A stretch of 64,000 nt of DNA from Corynebacterium sp. (GTDB lineage Bacteria; Actinomycetota; Actinomycetes; Mycobacteriales; Mycobacteriaceae): assembly GCF_030532195.1 (NCBI RefSeq), contig NZ_JAUNLP010000001.1:472669-536668 (forward strand). Reading direction: 5' to 3'. Positions within the stretch are counted from its first letter, which is position 1. Each line of letters begins with the position of its first letter. Shown one piece after another: positions 40,990 to 53,391 of the stretch. The notes under the pieces were generated by a model that had not been told where the DNA came from, ran no database searches, and saw only the letters and a list, made by a program, of their open reading frames with translations. The translations under genes were made by a program, and so were the position numbers.

Positions 40990-41682
40990 CTAGAACAACC
41001 GCAATTCGTTGGATTCCAGACCGCGCAGGGCATCATAATCGACGGTCACACAGCGAATACCACGATCTTCCGCGAGTGTCTTGGCCTGCGGCTTGATTTC
41101 CTGGGCGGCAAAGATACCTGTCACCGGTGCGAGCAGCTCATCGCGGTTGAGCATATCCAGATAGCGAGTCAGCTGCTCCACACCGTCGATTCCGCCGCGA
41201 CGTTTGACCTCGACGGCAACAGTCGCGCCGTTTTCATCACGCCCAAGCAGATCGACCGGACCAATTGCCGTCGGGTATTCGCGACGAATCAGGGTATAGC
41301 CCTCACCGAAGGTGGAAAACTGATCTGCGAGCAGCTCCTGCAGGTGTGCTTCCACACCGTCCTTTTCAAGTCCCGGGTCTTCCCCGAGCTCATAGGTGCT
41401 ATCAGCAAGCACCTTGGCGATGGTAATACGCAGCTGCTCACGCTTCTTATTCTCTACGACCCAAAGCATCTCGCCGGTGTCCTCTCCGGACTCGTCGAGA
41501 ATCTCCTTTTCCGTCAGCGTGCACGGAGGAGTCATCCAGTTCAGTGGCTTATATGCACGGTCATCGGCGTGTACGGACACCGAACCATCCGCCTTGACCA
41601 ACAGCAGGCGTGGGGCAAGCGGCAAGTGGGCATTCAGGCGACCGACGTAGTCGACGGTGCATTCGGCAATGACTAGGCGCAT
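40990..41682 (-). CDS. nucS: Mismatch-specific endonuclease NucS/EndoMS
   Basis: NucS cuts both strands at certain mismatches and replaces MutS-MutL in many actinobacteria. The 230-residue protein has the N-terminal DNA-binding domain ([28 protein letters not shown]) and the RecB-like nuclease domain with GPVDLLGRD (Asp), [17 protein letters not shown] (Glu, Lys) and QLTRYLDML. The C-terminal LRLF can bind the sliding clamp. At ATG 41682 a TAGGGT hexamer ends 6 nt upstream, so a leaderless transcript is possible, although AGGGG could also serve as ribosome site. Confidence 0.96.
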   Translation of the reverse strand: MRLVIAECTVDYVGRLNAHLPLAPRLLLVKADGSVSVHADDRAYKPLNWMTPPCTLTEKEILDESGEDTGEMLWVVENKKREQLRITIAKVLADSTYELGEDPGLEKDGVEAHLQELLADQFSTFGEGYTLIRREYPTAIGPVDLLGRDENGATVAVEVKRRGGIDGVEQLTRYLDMLNRDELLAPVTGIFAAQEIKPQAKTLAEDRGIRCVTVDYDALRGLESNELRLF

Positions 41683-41748
41683 TCCCCTACCCTAACGTGC
41701 GCCCGGTCAAGGCAAAAACTTAGAACCCGTTTCCCTCTACTTTTGCCG

Positions 41749-42231
41749 CTACTTTTGCGCCCGACGTCCGCGGTCAGCCACGTGACGGAACCGGCGCTCA
41801 ATATTGGTCGGAAGTTCTCGGGTCTGGCGTGACGACGGCTTCGATTCCACCCACGCCACAAGCGCGGTATCCGCAGATGAGTCCAGAGCCAGTTCCCACT
41901 GCCCATTTTTTGCCGAGTCAATGCGCACTACCCTTAAACCGGGTTGAAAAAAGCCCGCTTCGACGTCAGTGGGATCTCGACGATCGAGAATCTTGACATC
42001 GTTACGGGCAAACTCAGCATCACGACCGGGCCGCAGCGAACGTAGCTTATACAGCTTTAGGCAGGACTCGGTGTAAACCATGACACCATGACGCCAATGA
42101 GCGCCGTCAGCGGCCGGAATCGGTCGGGCAATCATCGGCGTCCCCTTGGCATGCAGGCTTGCGAAACGCCACAGAGCAAGAGCTCCGCCAATAATCAAAA
42201 TCGCACCGATGATCATAAACACGATAGACAT
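41749..42231 (-). CDS. DUF2550 membrane protein
   Basis: The 160-residue protein has one N-terminal transmembrane helix followed by a soluble domain with WRHGVMVYTESCLKLYKLRSLRPGRDAEF, typical of DUF2550. It lies immediately after atpC in mycolata (Rv1312 from memory). I choose ATG 42231; a TTG at 42270 is possible, and neither start has a good ribosome site. The atp terminator lies between it and atpC, so it is its own unit. The function is unknown. Confidence 0.75.
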   Translation of the reverse strand: MSIVFMIIGAILIIGGALALWRFASLHAKGTPMIARPIPAADGAHWRHGVMVYTESCLKLYKLRSLRPGRDAEFARNDVKILDRRDPTDVEAGFFQPGLRVVRIDSAKNGQWELALDSSADTALVAWVESKPSSRQTRELPTNIERRFRHVADRGRRAQK

Positions 42232-42363
42232 CAGGGTTACGCTCGAAAACACAGCCTGCCAGCCTCGCAATCCGGGGAATAGATGACGAACCTTGGGTCA
42301 AAAGCGCAGTAGAGGCTTTTTACAAATCTTACCCGATTGTTGCAAAGGTATGAAAAAAGTATA

Positions 42364-42419
42364 AGAAAAACGAGACGGCGAACCTCCCAAGAATCATCTT
42401 GGAAAACTCACCGCCTCGT
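42364..42419 (-). terminator. atp operon terminator, two-tier hairpin
   Basis: The outer 12-bp stem ACGAGGCGGTGA/TTCGCCGTCTCGT-like has two G-U pairs in the minus-strand RNA, the inner CCAAGA/TCTTGG stem is perfect, and a UUUUU run follows. It lies 53 nt after the atpC stop. On the plus strand the G-U pairs become A-C mismatches. Confidence 0.9.
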
Positions 42420-42472
42420 CTTATAGAAGCAGGAAGAATACGGTCGTGCGACCGGATGTTCAGGCCACTAGG

Positions 42473-42844
42473 TTACTTCGAAGTTGCGCGACGAGCCGCG
42501 CGGACCTCCGACTCACCCTGTGCCTTTACTTCAGGGTCATCCGAAGCAAGCTTGGACTCGGCGTCGGAAAGATCAACCTCGTCAGCCCACATTGCCCTGT
42601 CCGCGAGGATAGAAATCTTCGAGGACGACACGGAAATGAACCCACCCTGGACCGAAGCGACGAGGGTTTCGCCGTCAGCGGTCTTGATGGTCACCGCACC
42701 GTTGTTGACCAGCTGGCCAAGCAACGGCTGGTGTCCGGGCAGCACGCCGATCTCACCCTCAGTGGTCTGGGCAGAGACCAGGGTGGCCTTGCCCTTCCAG
42801 AGCGGACGCTCAACAGCGACCAGTTCAGTGGTGATTTCAGCCAT
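42473..42844 (-). CDS. atpC: F-type ATP synthase epsilon subunit
   Basis: The 123-residue central-stalk subunit starts [43 protein letters not shown], a beta-sandwich with the GEIGVLPGH loop, and ends in a short helical part ([15 protein letters not shown]). It couples rotation and inhibits ATP hydrolysis. It follows atpD by 11 nt and ends the operon before a strong terminator. Confidence 0.96.
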   Translation of the reverse strand: MAEITTELVAVERPLWKGKATLVSAQTTEGEIGVLPGHQPLLGQLVNNGAVTIKTADGETLVASVQGGFISVSSSKISILADRAMWADEVDLSDAESKLASDDPEVKAQGESEVRAARRATSK

Positions 42845-42855
42845 GAGGATGCCCC

Positions 42856-45278
<2,423 letters not shown>

Positions 45279-45331
45279 GTCCTATTCCCTCCCTTCTTTT
45301 GCGAAAACGGTCATTGAGTAGCTCAACCTGC

Positions 45332-46975
45332 CTAATTCTTGGCAGTCTTGCGGGAGACCGTAATCTGCTGCTTCTTCAGCTCGTCGGCGTTCAGTGCGTC
45401 GACCGGAGCCTCGGAAGCCAGCGGGGCACCCTCGGAGGTCTGGAAAGACTTCTTGAAGTTAGCAGTTGCGGACTTCAGAGCAGCCTTGGACTCGTCGGAG
45501 AACGGGACGCCGCCAGCGATCTGTTCAAAGACCGGCTTCTGGGTGTCCTGCAGGTGCTCCAACAACTCAGCCTCGAAGCGACGGACATCCTCAACCGGGA
45601 CATCGTCGAACTCGCCCTCGCCTGCGAGGAAGATGGAGGTCATCTGGTACTCGACCGGCTGCGGGTGGTTTTCCTTCTGCTTCAGCAGCTCAACCAGACG
45701 CTGACCGCGCTCGAGCTGACGCTTGGAAGCGTCATCCAGGTCGGAAGCGAACATTGCGAATGCTTCCAGGTCGCGGTAAGCAGCGAGGTCAAGACGCAGG
45801 TTACCGGAAACCTTCTTCATACCCTTGGTCTGAGCGGCACCACCAACACGGGAGACCGAGACACCGACGTTAATAGCCGGGCGGACACCCTGGTTGAACA
45901 GATCAGACTCGAGGAAGACCTGGCCGTCAGTAATGGAAATGACGTTGGTCGGAATGAAGGCCGACACGTCGTTTGCCTTGGTTTCGATGATCGGCAGTGC
46001 GGTCAGCGAGCCAGCACCCATGTCGTCGGAGAGCTTTGCAGCACGCTCCAGCAGACGGGAGTGCAGGTAGAAGACGTCACCCGGGTAAGCTTCGCGTCCC
46101 GGTGGGCGACGCAGCAGCAGCGAGATGGCACGGTATGCCTCTGCCTGCTTGGTCAAGTCATCGTAGATAACCAAGACGTGCTTGCCCTGGTACATCCAGT
46201 GCTGTCCCAGTGCGGCGCCTGCGAATGGTGCAAGCCACTTAAAGCCTGCGGCATCCGACGCCGGGGCAGCGACGATGGTGGTGTACTCAAGTGCGCCCTG
46301 CTCCTCGAGGGTCTGGCGCACACCAGCGATGGTCGAGCCCTTCTGACCAACGGCAACGTAGATGCATCGCACCTGCTTGTCCGGGTCGCCGGACTCCCAG
46401 TTAGCCTTCTGGTTCAAGATGGTGTCCAGGCAGACCGCGGTCTTACCGGTCTTACGGTCACCAATGATCAGCTGACGCTGACCACGACCAATTGGGGTCA
46501 TAGCGTCGATGGCCTTAATACCAGTAGCCATCGGCTCTTCAACTGGCTGACGCTGCAGCACGGAAGGTGCCTGCAGCTCGAGGACGCGGTCCTCTTCAGC
46601 CTCAATGTCGCCCAGGCCGTCAATAGGCTGGCCCAGGGGGTTGATAACGCGACCGAGGAAGTTATCCCCGACCGGAATTGAAAGGACGTCACCCGTCCGC
46701 TTTACCTCGTCACCCTCTTTAAGCGACTCGAAGTTACCCAGGACCACGACGCCGACCTTGTCGGTGTCAAGGTTCTGTGCGACGCCAATGACGCCGCCTG
46801 GGAACTCAAGAAGCTCATTCGTCATGACCGACGGCATTCCCGAAACCTGGGCGATACCATCAGCTGCACTGATAACAACGCCAACCTCCTCGCGGGAGGC
46901 CTCCGGGGAGTAGCTCGAGGTGTAGTTCGCAATCGCGCTACGGATCTCGTCGGAGGAGATCGTCAGCTCCGCCAT
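45332..46975 (-). CDS. atpA: F-type ATP synthase alpha subunit
   Basis: The 547-residue non-catalytic subunit has Walker [11 protein letters not shown], the arginine-finger region [10 protein letters not shown] and the first-domain start [15 protein letters not shown]. The C-terminal 35 residues ([24 protein letters not shown]) form the extension known from mycobacteria to limit ATP hydrolysis; here it is similar in length. It lies between atpH and atpG. Confidence 0.98.
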   Translation of the reverse strand: MAELTISSDEIRSAIANYTSSYSPEASREEVGVVISAADGIAQVSGMPSVMTNELLEFPGGVIGVAQNLDTDKVGVVVLGNFESLKEGDEVKRTGDVLSIPVGDNFLGRVINPLGQPIDGLGDIEAEEDRVLELQAPSVLQRQPVEEPMATGIKAIDAMTPIGRGQRQLIIGDRKTGKTAVCLDTILNQKANWESGDPDKQVRCIYVAVGQKGSTIAGVRQTLEEQGALEYTTIVAAPASDAAGFKWLAPFAGAALGQHWMYQGKHVLVIYDDLTKQAEAYRAISLLLRRPPGREAYPGDVFYLHSRLLERAAKLSDDMGAGSLTALPIIETKANDVSAFIPTNVISITDGQVFLESDLFNQGVRPAINVGVSVSRVGGAAQTKGMKKVSGNLRLDLAAYRDLEAFAMFASDLDDASKRQLERGQRLVELLKQKENHPQPVEYQMTSIFLAGEGEFDDVPVEDVRRFEAELLEHLQDTQKPVFEQIAGGVPFSDESKAALKSATANFKKSFQTSEGAPLASEAPVDALNADELKKQQITVSRKTAKN

Positions 46976-47029
46976 GTTCTTCCTGCTCTCGGTAATATTC
47001 TTCCAGTGATTAATCGTCTAAACCATCCG

Positions 47030-47848
47030 TCAGCCGAGGCCGACGCGCAGCTTCTCAAGCTTCGTTGAAAGGCTACCGTCGATGACCTCGTCGCCAACCC
47101 GGATGACCAGTCCACCAATAATCGACTTATCGATAACGGTGTGGATGGACATCGCCTTGCCGTAGACTCGGCCGAGCTTGTCCGCCAGTGCGCGCTCTTG
47201 CTCGTCAGAGAGGGCGGTGACACTGGTCACGCGAGCGACGACGTGGTTCCGCAGGCCGGCGGCTAGCCGGGACAGGGAGTCAATGTCGTCCGCGGGGCGC
47301 TTGGATGGGCGTCCAACAGCCTGCAGTGCCAGGGTCTCAGTCACCGAGGTGACCTTGCCGTACAGCACAGAGGCCAGGAGCCCACGCTTGGCTTCGGGGG
47401 TTGCGGCCTTGTCGGCCAGCAGCTGTTCAAGCTGCGACTGCTCAGCCAGGATATGTCCTAGTTGGAACAGTTCGGACTCAACGGTCTCGAGCTGTCCCTG
47501 GCCTTCGGCGGAGCGAAGAAGGGCACGACGACCCAGCTCCACCAGTCCCTCGCGCAGTTCACGCGGGGTGGACCATACCTGCGCGGCAGCATCCACGACG
47601 ATGTTAAGTGTCGTCTCAGATACCTTGCCCGCGAACAGGCTCCGGACAAGGCCGGAACGCTGTTCCGCAGTCGCCGAAGGGTCGGCGACAGCGACACGCA
47701 GGCCGCGGTCGGAGTCCAGGACCTCGACGATGTCGAAAAGCTCGGAACCAGTCTGAGCAGCCTGAGCGACTGAAATCTGGTCGCCGCCGACGGCGGCATC
47801 CAGGCGCTTGCTCAGTGCTGCCAGGGATTCGCGGCTTGCTGCGTGCAT
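47030..47848 (-). CDS. atpH: F-type ATP synthase delta subunit
   Basis: The 272-residue protein is the long delta of this group. A helical N-terminal domain is followed by a second domain ending with KSIIGGLVIRVGDEVIDGSLSTKLEKLRVGLG, the conserved stator end. In mycobacteria delta is fused to a b subunit; here atpF is separate and stops 5 nt upstream. Start MHAASRESLAALSKRLD. Confidence 0.95.
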   Translation of the reverse strand: MHAASRESLAALSKRLDAAVGGDQISVAQAAQTGSELFDIVEVLDSDRGLRVAVADPSATAEQRSGLVRSLFAGKVSETTLNIVVDAAAQVWSTPRELREGLVELGRRALLRSAEGQGQLETVESELFQLGHILAEQSQLEQLLADKAATPEAKRGLLASVLYGKVTSVTETLALQAVGRPSKRPADDIDSLSRLAAGLRNHVVARVTSVTALSDEQERALADKLGRVYGKAMSIHTVIDKSIIGGLVIRVGDEVIDGSLSTKLEKLRVGLG

Positions 47849-47853
47849 GTCGC

Positions 47854-48417
47854 CTACTTTCCGGCCGGAGCCACGGTGTCAAGGTTGGACAGGAAATTAT
47901 CAATCGTCGAGGAGGTACGAACCTCATCGGACAGCTGCTCGCCCAGGAGGCGCTCAGCCAGATTGATGGAATTCTGGCCCATTTCCTTGCGCAGCTCTGC
48001 GACTACCTGCTCACGCTGGGCAGCAAGCTGCTTTTCACCGGACTCGATGATTCGTGCGCTCTCGTCGTTGGCCTTGGTCGTAGCGTCTGCAATGATGCGC
48101 TGACCCTGTGCACGGGCTTCGTCGCGAATCTTTGCTGCTTCAGTGCGGGCCTCAGCGAGCTGACTGTTGTACTTTTCCAGAGCGGCCTTTGCCTCGGCCT
48201 GTGCAGCCTCAGCGCGTTCAATGCCGCCCTCAATCCGGTCCTCCCGCTCGGTCAGGACCTCCTGGAACTTCGGAAGAACGAGCTTCCAGAAGAGAACCAG
48301 GATAACTACCAGCGGGACAAGAGACCAGACGATGTCATATGTCTTTGGCAGCAGCGGGTTGATGGACTCTCCCATTGGGAGGCCCTCCGCTGCCAGCAAA
48401 AAGGTGAAATCTGTCAT
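47854..48417 (-). CDS. atpF: F-type ATP synthase b subunit
   Basis: The 187-residue stator protein has one transmembrane helix ([26 protein letters not shown]) and a long charged coiled coil. A 23-residue N-terminal extension precedes the helix. It sits between atpE and atpH, in the classic BEFHAGDC order. Confidence 0.96.
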   Translation of the reverse strand: MTDFTFLLAAEGLPMGESINPLLPKTYDIVWSLVPLVVILVLFWKLVLPKFQEVLTEREDRIEGGIERAEAAQAEAKAALEKYNSQLAEARTEAAKIRDEARAQGQRIIADATTKANDESARIIESGEKQLAAQREQVVAELRKEMGQNSINLAERLLGEQLSDEVRTSSTIDNFLSNLDTVAPAGK

Positions 48418-48447
48418 GGTTTAATGTTCTCCGCTTGAGGTCCGGAC

Positions 48448-48717
<270 letters not shown>

Positions 48718-48801
48718 TTAAAGGATGACCCCGGAGAAATCAGTTGCTATTTAGGTAAAACCGGGGTTTATGGGTCAAGTGGGTCTTGCTATTAAATTGA
48801 C

Positions 48802-48830
48802 GAGGCCTTATTGCCGAAGTGTGCGGCCTC
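48802..48830 (-). other. Intercistronic hairpin between atpB and atpE
   Basis: In the minus-strand RNA, GAGGCC pairs with GGCCTC around a 17-nt loop, 12 nt after atpB ends. It lacks a U tract, so it may be an RNA processing or stabilising site rather than a terminator. Confidence 0.5.
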
Positions 48831-48841
48831 TTTATTGTGGG

Positions 48842-49699
48842 CTAGTGCTCGTCTGCGTGTAGCGACAGTTCGATGTATACGGCGCTCAGCAGGGCGAAGA
48901 TGTACGCCTGCAGGAAAATCACCAGCAGCTCGAACAGCGTGAATGCTACAGCAGCAATGAGGGTCAACCCGGACAGGGCGGTCCAACCATTCAGCTGCCA
49001 GAAGAAGAAGTTCGTGGCACCGAACAGCAGGACTAGAACCATGTGGCCCGCCAGCATGTTGGCCATCAGACGGATGGTCAGCGTAACTGGACGGAGAACG
49101 AAGGTGGAGAGAATCTCGATAGGCACCACGATGATGTGGAGCGCCGGTGGCAAGTTCGGAATCACTACGGTCGACTTCACGTACTTGAAGAAGCCCATCT
49201 TCTTCGAGCCCGCGTAGATGAAGGCAATGTAAGCGAACAGCGCCAGAACCAGCGGCATACCGATTCGGGCGTTTGGCGAAATATTGAGGCCAGGAATAAC
49301 GGCCGCAATATTCATCGAGATAACAAGGAAGAAGATGGTGGTCAGAACCGGAAGGAAACGACGCCCCTCCTTCTTACCCAGAATCTCCTCCGCGATGTGG
49401 ATGCGGACGAAGTCCAGCATCAACTCCGCAACGTTCTGCATACCAGTCGGCACGAGCTTCGGACGACGCATTGCGACGACGAAGAACACGGCGACGATAA
49501 CGGCCATCAAAAGGCGAACGACCATCAGACGGTCCATGGCGAACCAGTCGCCAGCACCTCCGAAGATGAAGTCACCAAATTGTTCACCCGGGAAATACTC
49601 CTCCTGCAAGTTGGGTGAGTGGAACTCACCCCGCATCTCGGCAAGTGTTGTAACGCTCAGCGTTCTCTCCCGTGATTGGGCCGCTAGAACTATTGTCAA
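48842..49699 (-). CDS. atpB: F-type ATP synthase a subunit
   Basis: The 285-residue subunit holds the proton half-channels, with the essential Arg in LRPVTLTIRLMANMLAGH and the final helix LLVIFLQAYIFALLSAVYIELSLHADEH. The start is uncertain. TTG 49699 gives MTIVLAAQS, similar to the mycobacterial start with ILAAQ (from memory). ATG 49636 gives MRGEFHSPNLQEEYFPGE, and neither has a convincing ribosome site. It is the first gene of the eight-gene operon, and a terminator 195 nt upstream cuts it off from the AtpI-like gene. Confidence 0.93.
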   Translation of the reverse strand: MTIVLAAQSRERTLSVTTLAEMRGEFHSPNLQEEYFPGEQFGDFIFGGAGDWFAMDRLMVVRLLMAVIVAVFFVVAMRRPKLVPTGMQNVAELMLDFVRIHIAEEILGKKEGRRFLPVLTTIFFLVISMNIAAVIPGLNISPNARIGMPLVLALFAYIAFIYAGSKKMGFFKYVKSTVVIPNLPPALHIIVVPIEILSTFVLRPVTLTIRLMANMLAGHMVLVLLFGATNFFFWQLNGWTALSGLTLIAAVAFTLFELLVIFLQAYIFALLSAVYIELSLHADEH

Positions 49700-50015
49700 G
49701 CGGTGCGAAGGACGTCATTTAACGTGTCGCGCCGCGGATTCCATTCGCTCATCAGCACGGCGCTCACGGGGACCGTACCTGTGGAAACTCTGTTTAATCC
49801 CCTACAGGCCGTCTTACCCGAAACTCAGGATAACAGTTTCGACTCAAATTCCCCACCCGGTACACCCCCGCGAAACCGACCCCGAAAACCACAAAGAGGC
49901 CAACACCCCAGTTGGGTTTTGGCCTCTATTTGTGGCATGCGCTGCAGATTTCCTGCAAAATGTCCTTAACCTGCAGTTTTGTAGACAAACTTCATGTTCT
50001 CAGCAGGTCAGAACA
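49700..50015 (-). other. Non-coding region between the AtpI-like gene and atpB
   Basis: The 316-nt gap holds the hairpin terminator at 49895-49927 and about 195 nt of likely atp promoter and leader. No ORF is convincing. A clear -35/-10 pair was not found by eye. Confidence 0.4.
49895..49927 (-). terminator. Terminator of the wecA/AtpI-like unit, upstream of atpB
   Basis: The 9-bp arms AGAGGCCAA and TTGGCCTCT flank a loop that contains a shorter ACCCAAC/GTTGGGGT-like pairing. It lies 88 nt after the AtpI-like stop and before atpB. Confidence 0.75.
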
Positions 50016-50465
50016 CTATTCTTTCTTCTCCGGCTGGACGTAAGTGAGGTTAGATTGCGACATTCCCCACACTTCAGCGCCGAGTGTAACCAGCAATGTA
50101 AGAATCACGGTGACGAAGAATGTCATGTTGTCGTAAAACTCAAGATCTCTAATAAGAACCAAGATTCCGATCAGCACGATAATCTTCAGCAGCCATCCAC
50201 CGAGCACGACAGCGAGCGTCGTTGCAGGAGTTGTACGGGCAGTAAAGAGAATGCCCAGCACCGTAATTAATACGAATCCACCACTGATACCGGCACCTAG
50301 CAGTACTCCCCACACACCGGGCATGCCGTTCTTACCACCCCAGACAAGCAGTGAGAGCACTGTGATGGCGGCAAGGGCGATGGCACCCGAACGAAGGGCT
50401 GCGAGCAAAGGTCGCCTGGAGTCGTCGTACTTTGACTCTGGCTCCGGTGTTGTTTTTTCAGTCAC
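50016..50465 (-). CDS. AtpI-like membrane protein
   Basis: The 149-residue protein has a charged N-terminus and four transmembrane helices. Position between wecA and atpB is that of atpI or Rv1303 (from memory), proteins thought to help c-ring assembly or Mg/Ca transport. The GTG at 50465 overlaps the wecA stop by four bases (GTGA), so translation is coupled to wecA, not to atpB. Confidence 0.75.
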   Translation of the reverse strand: MTEKTTPEPESKYDDSRRPLLAALRSGAIALAAITVLSLLVWGGKNGMPGVWGVLLGAGISGGFVLITVLGILFTARTTPATTLAVVLGGWLLKIIVLIGILVLIRDLEFYDNMTFFVTVILTLLVTLGAEVWGMSQSNLTYVQPEKKE

Positions 50466-51706
50466 GGTCGAAGATTGTACCTTCTGCCGCCATGCCGTTG
50501 TCTGCGGGCCTGTCGGCTGCCGCCACTATTTCCAGGCTGCTTACCGCTGGAGGCTCCGTCGTTAAGCGAATTGCGCCTGCGGACGGTGAAGATAACCGCG
50601 ACGATAAGCAGCAGACCAAAGGTGATTGCGACGAATTCCGATGGGAACACGGTGGTCGCGACAGCGGCGTACGCGACAACGGAGACCCACAGGTAGAGCA
50701 CCAGCACGACGCGGCGGTGGCTGTGCCCCATCGACAGCAGACGGTGGTGGATGTGCATCTTGTCTGGTGAGAAGGGCGACTTGCCCTGGCTGACGCGGCG
50801 GATGACAGCGAGGAGAAGGTCGAGCATCGGCACGCTGATGGCGGCGATGACGACCAAGATCGGCGACATCAAGGCGATGACGTCGGCAGTGCCGTACATA
50901 GACGGTGCGATGCGACCGGAAGCCGAGACGGAGGCACCGGCGAGCAGCAGCCCGATCATCATTGCGCCGGAGTCCCCCATGAAGATGCGCGCCGGTTCGA
51001 AGTTGTGCGGCAGAAAGCCGAGGCAGGCGCCAAAGAGGCACGCCGAAATCATGGCCGGCGGATATGCGGAAACCGTTCCACCTTGGTCATGGAGCATGAC
51101 CATCGAATAGACCAGAATCGCGCCGGCGGCGATCATGCCCAGGCCGGCGGCGAGTCCGTCGATGCCGTCGACGAAGTTGAAAGCGTTGATGAGCGCGACC
51201 GTGAACAACACAGTAAAGACTGTGGACATGATTGGGTCGAGAATAAGCGTGGAACCGCCACCAAATGGGATATAGAGCAGATACCAGTTGACGCCCATGA
51301 AAGACATCAAGAGCGCTGCAGCGATTTGGCCTATCAGCTTGGTAATTGCATCCAGGTCAAAGAGGTCATCCCAAATTCCCACCACTAACAGCACTGATGC
51401 GGCAACCACAATTGCGCGCATATCGGGTGTCATAGGTGGAAAACCGCGGTTGAGTGCCGGCATGACCGAGGCCAACGCCACGGCGGCGAGCACTCCGGAG
51501 TACATCGCCACGCCACCAAGCCTTGGCTTTGGGATGTCGTGGACATCGCGCAGGCGCGGTTGATCAAGCCACCCGGAGCGCACCAGCACGTAGCGCACCA
51601 CGCCCGTGAGCAGATAGCTCACCGCGGCTGCGACTAAAACAAGCATGGCGAGCTCTCGGATGGGCACACCTGCTCCACCCGACTGCGCTGCCAAAATGCT
51701 TGTCAT
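50462..51706 (-). CDS. wecA: Polyprenyl-phosphate GlcNAc-1-phosphate transferase
   Basis: It transfers GlcNAc 1-phosphate to decaprenyl phosphate, the first step of the arabinogalactan linker in mycolata. The 414-residue multi-pass protein has the family's GIWDDLFDLD, NFVDGIDGLAAG, FMGDSGAMMIG and KMHIHHRLLSMGHSHR motifs (Asp-rich and His motifs for Mg and substrate). The C-terminus is a Ser/Gly/Arg-rich tail. ATG 51706 has AGGG close upstream. Confidence 0.95.
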   Translation of the reverse strand: MTSILAAQSGGAGVPIRELAMLVLVAAAVSYLLTGVVRYVLVRSGWLDQPRLRDVHDIPKPRLGGVAMYSGVLAAVALASVMPALNRGFPPMTPDMRAIVVAASVLLVVGIWDDLFDLDAITKLIGQIAAALLMSFMGVNWYLLYIPFGGGSTLILDPIMSTVFTVLFTVALINAFNFVDGIDGLAAGLGMIAAGAILVYSMVMLHDQGGTVSAYPPAMISACLFGACLGFLPHNFEPARIFMGDSGAMMIGLLLAGASVSASGRIAPSMYGTADVIALMSPILVVIAAISVPMLDLLLAVIRRVSQGKSPFSPDKMHIHHRLLSMGHSHRRVVLVLYLWVSVVAYAAVATTVFPSEFVAITFGLLLIVAVIFTVRRRNSLNDGASSGKQPGNSGGSRQARRQRHGGRRYNLRP

Positions 51707-51734
51707 AGTCCCTGCTGAAAACTGCTGCTAGAAA

Positions 51735-52391
51735 TTACTGCCCGCGAAGACGCTCGGCCGTAGTGCCGAGTACCTCAGCCACGGCTTCCACCGGGACTGC
51801 CCCTTCGCGCAGAATACGCGGAGTCGGAGTCGAAATGTCGACAATTGTTGAAGGAGTACCAATAGTGGCCTCGCCACCGTCGACGTAGACGGCCGCTTCC
51901 CCACCGAGCATCTGCTTTGCGCGCACGGCGTTGGTGGCCGGCGCCTGCCCGGAGATGTTCGCGCTCGACACAGCCATGGGGCCAGTGCGACGCAGAATCT
52001 CAATTGCAATCGGGTGCAGCGGCATGCGCAGCATGACGGTACCGGCGGTGTCGCCGAGGTTCCACGGCAGGCTCGGGGCCTGGTTGACCACGAGCGACAA
52101 GCCGCCCGGCCAGAAGGCTTCAACCAGTGCGCGGGCTGCCGGGGTGTATTCCCGAACAAGGCCCTCGATGGTGGTCCAGGAGCCGACCAAAACCGGCACC
52201 GGCATATCCGGGCCGCGGTGCTTGGCACGCAGCAGTGACGCGACTGCCTGATTATCAAAGGCATCGCAGCCGAGGCCGTAGACCGTGTCCGTCGGCATCA
52301 CAATCAGCCGACCAGCCTTGACAGCGTCCACTGCCGTCGTGATCGCGCGTTCGCGATTTTCATCTGTGCTGCAGTCCATAATCCTGCTCAT
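51735..52391 (-). CDS. tsaC: L-threonylcarbamoyladenylate synthase
   Basis: It makes the threonylcarbamoyl-AMP used to build t6A37 in tRNA. The 218-residue Sua5/YciO/YrdC protein has the KxR-type basic site around LRAKHRGPDMPVPVLVG, the VMPTDTVYGLG start and SSANISGQ. It follows prmC by 49 nt and lies upstream of wecA, in the order seen in mycobacteria. AGGAG precedes the ATG by 9-10 nt. Confidence 0.94.
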   Translation of the reverse strand: MSRIMDCSTDENRERAITTAVDAVKAGRLIVMPTDTVYGLGCDAFDNQAVASLLRAKHRGPDMPVPVLVGSWTTIEGLVREYTPAARALVEAFWPGGLSLVVNQAPSLPWNLGDTAGTVMLRMPLHPIAIEILRRTGPMAVSSANISGQAPATNAVRAKQMLGGEAAVYVDGGEATIGTPSTIVDISTPTPRILREGAVPVEAVAEVLGTTAERLRGQ

Positions 52392-52440
52392 CAGATTTTT
52401 GCTCCTGCTTCAAAACTCATGCGTATATATTTAGGTAATT

Positions 52441-53391
52441 TCAAGCACCCGGCTTGCGTGCGACGGTAAAACGATCGCGCCCCGCGAAGTCTTGGTGAAC
52501 TCTCACATCAGCGTAGTGCCAGCTATCTGCCAGCAATGCACTGACATCACCACCTGAAGAATCATCGTGTTCAATACCGACGAATCCCCCAGGTCGCACC
52601 AGACCATCTACCAGATTCATCATAGGACGAATGACATCCAAACCATCGTCGCCGCCAAATACCGCATCATGCGGATCGGCGCGCACCTCCGGGGCCACTT
52701 CCGTGGCCTCCGGTACATACGGCGGGTTGGATACAACGATGTCGGTCTGCCCCGCCCACTGGGCCAATGCACCGTCAGCACCGATCAGCTCGCAATCGGT
52801 CACGTCCCCGGCAAGCAGACGCACGCGCCCATCGCCGTATGCCGCGATATTCTGCTCCGCCCACTTTCGCGCCGCCGCCGACAGTTCCACTGCTACGACC
52901 TGTGCTTCTGGCAGGGCGTCGGCAATCGCAAGCGCAAGCGCCCCCGATCCCGTGCACAGATCGACGATCTTGGGCTTAACGACGTCACTTGCGACCAATT
53001 CACCGGCTCGTTCAATAGCCCACTGCGCAAGGAGCTCCGTCTCTGGTCGAGGAACAAAGACACCCGGCCCAACTTTGAGCTCCAGGCTCATCATCGGAGC
53101 AGTGCCGAGAATATGCTGCAATGGCTCGCGGGCTACTCGCCGCGCAAGCATGTGGACTAGTCGAGCACGTCCCGCAGAATCGGTATACGGTTCATCACCG
53201 CGGAAAATGATGTCACCTGGCCCCGCACCTGTAGCGGCTGCAAAGAGCGCTCGAGCGTCTGCGTCCGGGGAGGTCAGCGCGGCGTCGTTAAGCACGGTGC
53301 GCGCATAGCGAAATAACTCGCCGAGGGTGCGGACGGTATCCGGCAGTGTCGGCGAGTTTTCGGTGTTGGCGCTTCGCTTACTCGGACTCAA
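52441..53391 (-). CDS. prmC: Release factor glutamine methyltransferase
   Basis: It methylates the GGQ glutamine of release factors, including PrfA encoded just upstream. The SAM site [15 protein letters not shown] and the catalytic NPPY (SNPPYVPEA) are clear, as is the N-terminal helical domain. The start is uncertain. The domain begins near 53334, but that codon is GTC. I propose TTG 53391, which overlaps the prfA end by 14 nt; an ATG at 53436 would overlap by 59 nt. No ribosome site is clear, so it may rely on coupling with prfA. Confidence 0.9.
   Translation of the reverse strand: MSPSKRSANTENSPTLPDTVRTLGELFRYARTVLNDAALTSPDADARALFAAATGAGPGDIIFRGDEPYTDSAGRARLVHMLARRVAREPLQHILGTAPMMSLELKVGPGVFVPRPETELLAQWAIERAGELVASDVVKPKIVDLCTGSGALALAIADALPEAQVVAVELSAAARKWAEQNIAAYGDGRVRLLAGDVTDCELIGADGALAQWAGQTDIVVSNPPYVPEATEVAPEVRADPHDAVFGGDDGLDVIRPMMNLVDGLVRPGGFVGIEHDDSSGGDVSALLADSWHYADVRVHQDFAGRDRFTVARKPGA

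Noticed and set aside
45299..46681. A 460-codon plus-strand frame across atpA
   Set aside because: Shadow of atpA, whose motifs are complete.
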